From JALZAI01 sp038207565 (lineage in GTDB: Bacteria > Actinomycetota > Actinomycetes > Mycobacteriales > Jatrophihabitantaceae), in contig JBBQZQ010000002.1 in the NCBI GenBank assembly GCA_038207565.1, positions 124,001 through 188,000 of the forward strand: DNA of 64,000 bases, given 5' to 3'. Made by a program: the position numbers and the translations under genes. Under the pieces are notes generated by a model. That model was not told the origin of the DNA and did no database searches. It saw only the letters and a program-made list of their open reading frames with translations. The stretch's first letter is position 1. Every line of letters starts with the position of its first letter. Shown here piece after piece: positions 59,776 to 64,000 of this stretch.

Positions 59776-60351
59776 TCAGCGCCGTGATAGGCGCCAGCCT
59801 GCGGCGCCGACGAGACCTGCTCCGGCCACGACGATGAGAATCAGCGCGATCTCGTTCCCGGACCCAGTCGCCGCCTGACCACCCGACCCGGCCGCAACCC
59901 CGGTCGGTGCTGCCGCAGCAAGTTGACCCCGCACCGCACCCCCGGGGAAATCTGCGGTGTGAATATTGAAGTAGAAACCGCTCGGATCGGCGGCAATCTG
60001 GGCGGCGGCGGACTTGGCCGTGACGCAGTCCGTACCGGCGTTGATCTTCTTCGCGTCGAAGGTCGCGACAACCGGGCCGTTGGCGCCGGCGGCTCCCTGG
60101 TGGACGTGCATGGCGGCAGCGCCCTTCATATCGCTGGTGACGGTGGCGCAGACCTGGCCGGACGCTGCGTCGGCGGTCACGGTGACAGAACCGCCGGCCT
60201 TGGTGTCACCCGGGCTGCCGACCTCGCTGGACCCGCTGAGGGTCGCGCTCGACGACGTCGACTCTGCCAGCGCTGGGCCGGCCGACAGGACGAGCGCGGC
60301 GGCCAACAGCACCGGTGCGGCAAGGGCGGTGACTACTGCCTTCGGAGTCAT
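59776..60351 (-). CDS. CHRD-domain surface protein with a sortase signal
   Basis: A 191-residue exported protein. It has a signal peptide (residues 1-29, LAAALVLSAGPALA), a CHRD domain (ATLSGSSEVGSPGDTKAGGS to FNIHTADFPGGAVRGQLAAA, about 30-145) and a C-terminal sorting region: AATG (about 160-163), a hydrophobic helix (IALILIVVAGAGLVGAAGW) and the basic end RLSRR. The usual LPxTG reads QAATG. The RBS AGGAGG lies just before the ATG. It is first in the operon, with a TGAACC-N16-CGT promoter upstream. Attachment to the wall by the neighbouring sortase is inferred. Confidence 0.87.
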   Translation of the reverse strand: MTPKAVVTALAAPVLLAAALVLSAGPALAESTSSSATLSGSSEVGSPGDTKAGGSVTVTADAASGQVCATVTSDMKGAAAMHVHQGAAGANGPVVATFDAKKINAGTDCVTAKSAAAQIAADPSGFYFNIHTADFPGGAVRGQLAAAAPTGVAAGSGGQAATGSGNEIALILIVVAGAGLVGAAGWRLSRR

Positions 60352-60421
60352 GGCATTTCCTCCTCCGGGGCCGGACGAGGGACTGGCGTCCCGACGCATC
60401 ATGGCAACCCCGCTTTTGTTG

Positions 60422-60449
60422 CATACGTCGTGCGCGCGAGTTTGGTTCA
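60422..60449 (-). promoter_or_regulatory. Predicted ECF promoter of the CHRD-sortase-cupredoxin operon
   Basis: On the reverse strand TGAACC (60449-60444) is followed by a 16-base spacer and CGTATG (60427-60422). The arrangement equals that before the local ECF sigma gene and the SnoaL gene. A leader of about 65-70 bases to the ATG at 60351 is implied. Confidence 0.55.
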
Positions 60450-60562
60450 GCGACACGACGACTGGGACGAGCACTCACACCGACCCCGCTAGCCGACGCC
60501 GACGGATAATGACGTTGCCCGCGGCGCGGTAGGCAGCGGGGCAGCCGTACGTACGACGCGGT

Positions 60563-60967
60563 CTAGAAGTTGAGCGATGCGGGAGTATTCACCTTGTCGG
60601 GCGCGATCTTGAGGATGATCCGGCCCTTCGGCCCGACCGGCAGCTGGTATTCGGTGCCCACATATTTCTGGGACAGCTGGTCGATGTGATCACGTGCGGG
60701 CTGTCCATCCACGGTCTCGACAACGTGACCGCGCACCTCCGACCAGTCCCACGGGTTGTCGGCAGAATGAATCAACACTGTGATCCGCGGGTCGCGGACG
60801 ACGTTCTTGGCGCGCTGCCGCACGGGCTCGGTGTTCACGAGCAGGTTCTCGCCGTCGGTGTCGATCCAGGTGAGCAGCGCCTGGGGTTGCCCGTCGGGCA
60901 TCAGCGTCACCACGCTGGCCAGGTTCTTGCCTCTGGCCAAGCGGATTGTGTCCTCATCGAGCGCCAC
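60563..60967 (-). CDS. PPOX-fold F420/FMN-dependent oxidoreductase
   Basis: The 134-residue split-barrel protein has GKNLASVVTLMPDGQPQALL, TWIDTDGENLLVNTEPVRQR, AKNVVRDPRITVLIHSADN and the end GRIILKIAPDKVN. It matches the pyridoxamine-phosphate-oxidase-like family whose actinobacterial members (Rv1155 type) bind F420, and sometimes FMN or biliverdin. Since F420 genes lie in the same window, F420 use is plausible, but the cofactor cannot be settled by eye. It is transcribed alone. Confidence 0.83.
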   Translation of the reverse strand: MALDEDTIRLARGKNLASVVTLMPDGQPQALLTWIDTDGENLLVNTEPVRQRAKNVVRDPRITVLIHSADNPWDWSEVRGHVVETVDGQPARDHIDQLSQKYVGTEYQLPVGPKGRIILKIAPDKVNTPASLNF

Positions 60968-61279
60968 GCGGCACCGTCCTCACCAATTCATCGATCGTCA
61001 CCAGTACCGCGAATGCGGCTGACCAGCGCACGGTCGGCCCTGCATGACGTTACCGTGCGCTTCTTCCCCGGTTCGCATGTTCGCGCAAGCAACGGAGGCG
61101 TGCCGGGTCGGGGCATGCGACGGCGCAGTGATGCGCTGCCCGCCCTGCCGGTAACGGTCGGCGGACACGAGGTCGTAGCACCAAAGTCTTATTGGAACTG
61201 TCCGGTGCGAAGTGTCAGCCTGAGAGCCTGCAATGGCGCTCGAACACGCCACAGCCGCCTCCGAGATCGGACTCATGTC
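60968..61279. other. Intergenic region without a recognisable gene
   Basis: About 310 bp between the PPOX gene start and the exported-protein gene start, which are divergent. No coding frame with family resemblance and no strong hairpin or palindrome was found; the control elements of both genes must lie here. Confidence 0.4.
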
Positions 61280-61945
61280 ATGCGACGTCGTCTCTCGGCT
61301 CTTGCCGTACTGATCTGCGTGGTTCTGGGCGCAACGGCACTCGCAGCGCCGGCGACGGCACGCGGGGGTGGCGGCACACCACCCCCGCCCGCCTCTGCCA
61401 GCCTGGCTGTGTTCCCCGCGAAGATCGCGATCGGCGCGACCGGTCAGGGAACGCTGACGCTGGCGTCCGTTGCCACAGCCGCCGTCACCGTCACGCTGTT
61501 CGATGATTATATGAACAGCCCGGCCGTAGCCACGATGCCGACGTCGGTAACGGTGCCCGCGGGTCAGCGCTCGGCCAGCTTCCCCATTCACGGCGGCGAT
61601 TATCCTGATCGGACCTTCCTTGTGCATATATCGACGAACCTTGCCGGGGTGACCGCGCAGTTCTACCGCACGCCGCTTGCCAACACCGACATCATCGCGA
61701 TCACCAACGCCTCGCAATCCCCGAGCGGCGACCTGCGCTTCACCGCGACCACCGACACGGCGAGCGCACAGCTGAGCGCGTCTTTCAACGCTCAGCCGGT
61801 ACCACTGAGCAGCAAGGGCGGTGGCGTTTGGGAGGGGCGCGGCCAGGTCGGCGCAAATCAGTCCGGCGAGATTGTCGTGCAGAGCAACCTGCTTGCCTGC
61901 TCGGCCAAGAACCCGCTCACCCCTACGGGGTGGCACTTCTGCTGA
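61280..61945 (+). CDS. Exported protein of unknown function
   Basis: A 221-residue protein with a clear signal peptide (MRRRLSALAVLICVVLGATALAAPATARG), a Gly/Pro linker, and a beta-rich domain with SLAVFPAKIAIGATGQGTLT and VTVPAGQRSASFPIHG, suggesting an immunoglobulin-like or adhesin-type fold. Two cysteines near the C-terminus (LLACSAKNPLTPTGWHFC) may form a disulfide. No catalytic motif or sorting signal is present. It stands between the PPOX gene and the chromate module, without an operon link. Confidence 0.65.
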   Translation: MRRRLSALAVLICVVLGATALAAPATARGGGGTPPPPASASLAVFPAKIAIGATGQGTLTLASVATAAVTVTLFDDYMNSPAVATMPTSVTVPAGQRSASFPIHGGDYPDRTFLVHISTNLAGVTAQFYRTPLANTDIIAITNASQSPSGDLRFTATTDTASAQLSASFNAQPVPLSSKGGGVWEGRGQVGANQSGEIVVQSNLLACSAKNPLTPTGWHFC

Positions 61946-62046
61946 TTAATCAGCTCCGTTGGCTCGGCAATCTTCCCGCTCCGGCGACGTCGCGGCCCCG
62001 GGCTGCCGCCTTGCCCGGCGAGATGTAACCGTGGTTTCATCTCGTT

Positions 62047-62592
62047 GTGTCGGAGGTAGAGTCGGACAGCATCGGCGCAGGCGATTCCGGGATGTGGGTG
62101 CTGCTGGCCTACCAGCTACCCAGAGAGCCCTCGACGCCACGGATCGCGTTGTGGCGGCGCCTGCGTAGGCTCGGTGTCGCCCAGCTGGGTGACGGCCTGG
62201 TGGCCTTGCCAGCCGATGCCCGGACCCGTGAGCAGTTGGAGTGGGCCGCGCAGGACGTCATCGAGCACGGCGGCACGGCCGGGGTGTGGATCGCCAGGCC
62301 GGGTCTGCGCTCCCAGGAACGCACGTTGGCGACACAGCTGGGCGCAGCTCGCGGTCAGGAGTACCTGCAGCTTGCCGCGGACGCGGAAGCGGCGGCTGAG
62401 CTCGACCCGGCCGGGCGGTCGCGGGCGCTGGCGGTGCTGCGGCGGCGATGGCGGGAGGTGACCCGCCGCGACTTCTTCCCTCCGGCCGAGCGTGAGTTGG
62501 CTGCGACCGCGTTGAGCGCGGCGACCCGAAAGTCCACGGCTTGCTCGCCCGGCTCACGCGCAGCCGGACCCGAACGTACGAGCCGGCGATGA
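62047..62592 (+). CDS. ChrB N-terminal-domain protein
   Basis: A 181-residue protein matching the N-terminal half of ChrB. It has WVLLAYQLPREPSTPRIALW, RRLRRLGVAQLGDGLVALPA and a Glu/Arg-rich helical end (RRRWREVTRRDFFPPAEREL). ChrB regulates chromate resistance genes or supports them. The C-terminal ChrB domain is encoded by the next gene with an ATGA overlap. The GTG at 62047 is the likely start. The final 25 residues are low-complexity and possibly a relic of the linker. Confidence 0.83.
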   Translation: MSEVESDSIGAGDSGMWVLLAYQLPREPSTPRIALWRRLRRLGVAQLGDGLVALPADARTREQLEWAAQDVIEHGGTAGVWIARPGLRSQERTLATQLGAARGQEYLQLAADAEAAAELDPAGRSRALAVLRRRWREVTRRDFFPPAERELAATALSAATRKSTACSPGSRAAGPERTSRR

Positions 62593-63008
62593 GGTGGGCG
62601 ACCAGGGCCGGCGTGCACATCGATCGGGCCGCGTCCGCGTGGTTGATCAGCCGGTTCTTGGACCCCGGCGCCGAATTCCTGTTCGTTACCGACCCCGACG
62701 ATGTCGCTGCGGACGTGACCCCGTTCGACATGCGTGGTGTGCCATTCGGTCATCACGGCGACGACTGCACGTTCGAGACGCTGCTTCGCCACCACGATCT
62801 GGTCGATCCGGTGCTGTGGCGGATCGCTCAGATCGTGCACACCGCCGACCTCGACGACGATCGGTTCGACGCACCCGAGGCGCCGGGCCTGGACGCGATC
62901 TTCCGTGGTCTGTCGATCACCGGCGACGACGACCGCACCCTGACAGTGGGGACGCCGCTGTTCGATGGTCTCTACGCACTGTTCCGACGCGGCGCTGCTG
63001 GGACCTGA
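62589..63008 (+). CDS. chrB: ChrB C-terminal-domain protein
   Basis: The 139-residue protein corresponds to the C-terminal ChrB domain. It has WATRAGVHIDRAASAWLISR, FLDPGAEFLFV, PFDMRGVPFGHHGDDCTFET, IVHTADLDDDRFDAPEAPGL and FDGLYALF. Conserved Asp/His residues suggest metal binding. Its ATG overlaps the stop of the N-domain gene, so the two products are made together. chrA follows 6 bp downstream. Classical ChrB has both domains in one chain. Confidence 0.87.
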   Translation: MRWATRAGVHIDRAASAWLISRFLDPGAEFLFVTDPDDVAADVTPFDMRGVPFGHHGDDCTFETLLRHHDLVDPVLWRIAQIVHTADLDDDRFDAPEAPGLDAIFRGLSITGDDDRTLTVGTPLFDGLYALFRRGAAGT

Positions 63009-63014
63009 CCTGAC

Positions 63015-64000
63015 ATGAACCCGGCCGATCGAAACACCCCGACCCCGACCCCAAGTCCGAACCCGAGTCCGGTGTCCGGTGGCCGCGGCGGCGGCGGCGA
63101 CGCCGCCGGTCGGCCAGCGGCGGAAGCGTCGCGTCCTGTCGACGTGGTGCCGTTCCGCGCGGCATTGCGGGTATGGTTCGCGATCTCGTTGCAGACCTTC
63201 GGCGGGCCGGCCGGTCAGATCGCGGTGATGCACCGGGCACTGGTCGAGGAACGGCGCTGGATAGGGCCACGCCGGTTCCAGCACGCCCTGAACTACTGCA
63301 TGCTGCTCCCCGGCCCAGAGGCGCAGCAGCTGGCCATCTACATCGGGTGGCTGCTCAACGGCGCCCGTGGTGGCCTGGCCGCCGGCACCTTGTTCGTGAT
63401 CCCCGGCGTCGTCGCAATGGCAGTGCTGTCGGCGGTCTACGTCGCGTTCGGCAGCACCACCGTGGTGACGGCCGTGTTCACCGGGCTGGGTGCGGCGGTG
63501 CTGGCGATCGTCGCCCACGCCGTCGTCCGCGTCGCCAAGCGGGCGCTTGCGCATCCGGCCCTGGTCGCGCTGGCAGCGGCCTCGTTCGCTGCGCTGGCCG
63601 TGTTCGCGGTCCCGTTTCCCGTGGTCATCGCCGTCGCGGGGATCGTCGGCTGCGCGTTGGGCCGGTGGGTCCCCGCCGTGTTCGCGGGCGACAGCCGCCG
63701 TGACGACGACGCCGAACGCGCCCCGCTGATCAGCGACGACGTCCTGCACACCTCGCGGCCCGGTGCCGGTCGCTCCGCCCGGGTGCTGCTGATCGGCATC
63801 ACTGTCTGGGCGGTCCCTGTCGCGGTGGTCGCGGCGACGACCGGCGCGAGCAGCATCATCACCCACCAGGGAGTGTTCTTCTCCGGCACCGCCGTGGTCA
63901 CGTTCGGGGGGGCGTACGCCGTGTTGGCCTACGTGGCCCAGAAAGCGGTCGCGGGGTTTCACTGGCTCAGCGCCGCAGACATGGTCCACGGGCTCGCACT
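63015..64000 (+). CDS. chrA: Chromate transporter ChrA, cut by the window edge
   Basis: At least 328 codons are visible before the edge. A disordered Pro/Thr and Gly-rich N-terminus (NTPTPTPSPNPSPV) precedes the CHR domain: VWFAISLQTFGGPAGQIAVM, EERRWIGPRRFQHALNYCML and LPGPEAQQLAIYIGW, signatures of chromate transporters. Several membrane helices follow and a second CHR half begins near IITHQGVFFSGTAVVTFGGA. It should export chromate using the proton gradient. The two chrB-type genes lie immediately upstream. Confidence 0.93.
   Translation, partial: MNPADRNTPTPTPSPNPSPVSGGRGGGGDAAGRPAAEASRPVDVVPFRAALRVWFAISLQTFGGPAGQIAVMHRALVEERRWIGPRRFQHALNYCMLLPGPEAQQLAIYIGWLLNGARGGLAAGTLFVIPGVVAMAVLSAVYVAFGSTTVVTAVFTGLGAAVLAIVAHAVVRVAKRALAHPALVALAAASFAALAVFAVPFPVVIAVAGIVGCALGRWVPAVFAGDSRRDDDAERAPLISDDVLHTSRPGAGRSARVLLIGITVWAVPVAVVAATTGASSIITHQGVFFSGTAVVTFGGAYAVLAYVAQKAVAGFHWLSAADMVHGLA

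Noticed and set aside
63032..63074. CCGACCCC-type short tandem repeats at the start of chrA as a repeat array
   Set aside because: They encode a Pro/Thr/Ser/Asn-rich disordered N-terminus in frame and are simple low-complexity coding sequence, not a CRISPR-like array.

Overview
The window is 64 kb of very GC-rich DNA from an actinobacterium. Markers pointing there are Lsr2, coenzyme F420 biosynthesis (FbiA and FbiB), a SARP regulator, a SigE-RseA-HtrA-TatB-Mrp block in mycobacterial order, a PIG-L deacetylase of mycothiol type and a pair of dynamin-like GTPases. The FbiB variant, the class F sortase and the gene content fit a Jatrophihabitans/Frankiales-like lineage better than Mycobacterium or Streptomyces, but that placement is inference. 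I found no rRNA, tRNA, CRISPR array or intact transposon. Both edges cut genes: a membrane or exported protein at the left and chrA at the right.

Layout. 1-7.4 kb: exported SpoIID/LytB protein, sugar-1-phosphate guanylyltransferase, AlkA-like glycosylase, and a leftward operon DUF4031 - fbiA - fbiB - serine hydrolase, in which FbiB has a Nudix domain in place of the usual nitroreductase domain. 7.4-8.4 kb: a decayed DUF559-type gene between two related 49-bp repeats. 8.4-16.8 kb: O-methyltransferase, PLP decarboxylase, sigE-rseA-htrA-tatB, mrp, DUF1003 and a MgtE-N/CBS protein. 16.9-22.4 kb: CitE-like lyase, acyl-CoA dehydrogenase, FAD oxidoreductase, GNAT and MFS exporter. 22.4-29.9 kb: a catabolic island in which a GntR regulator, flanked by two ATTGCATGCAAT palindromes, faces an HMG-CoA lyase-like gene and leads an operon of CoA-transferase, hydantoinase A, hydantoinase B and an isochorismatase-fold hydrolase.

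29.9-43.7 kb: small proteins, the GTPase pair, an orphan response regulator, an exported GH26-like protein, an ECF sigma/anti-sigma pair, a double SnoaL protein, a VIT1-type transporter, PPK2, a PIG-L deacetylase, lsr2 and dodecin. 44.2-50.6 kb: SARP, a GAF-PP2C phosphatase, STAS and HATPase proteins, YceI and a left-handed beta-helix protein, then a scar of two truncated genes. 50.7-58.3 kb: a leftward glycolate operon aceB-glcD-glcE-glcF-lctP. 58.6-60.4 kb: a CHRD surface protein, class F sortase and cupredoxin lipoprotein in one operon. 60.5-64 kb: PPOX-fold oxidoreductase, an exported protein of unknown function and a chromate module (chrB as two genes, plus chrA).

The most interesting signal joins two distant parts. 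The motif TGAACC-N16-CGT, close to what is known for SigL-type ECF promoters, lies upstream of the ECF sigma gene, the double-SnoaL gene and, 24 kb away, the CHRD-sortase-cupredoxin operon. This predicts one cell-envelope regulon controlled by the local sigma/anti-sigma pair.
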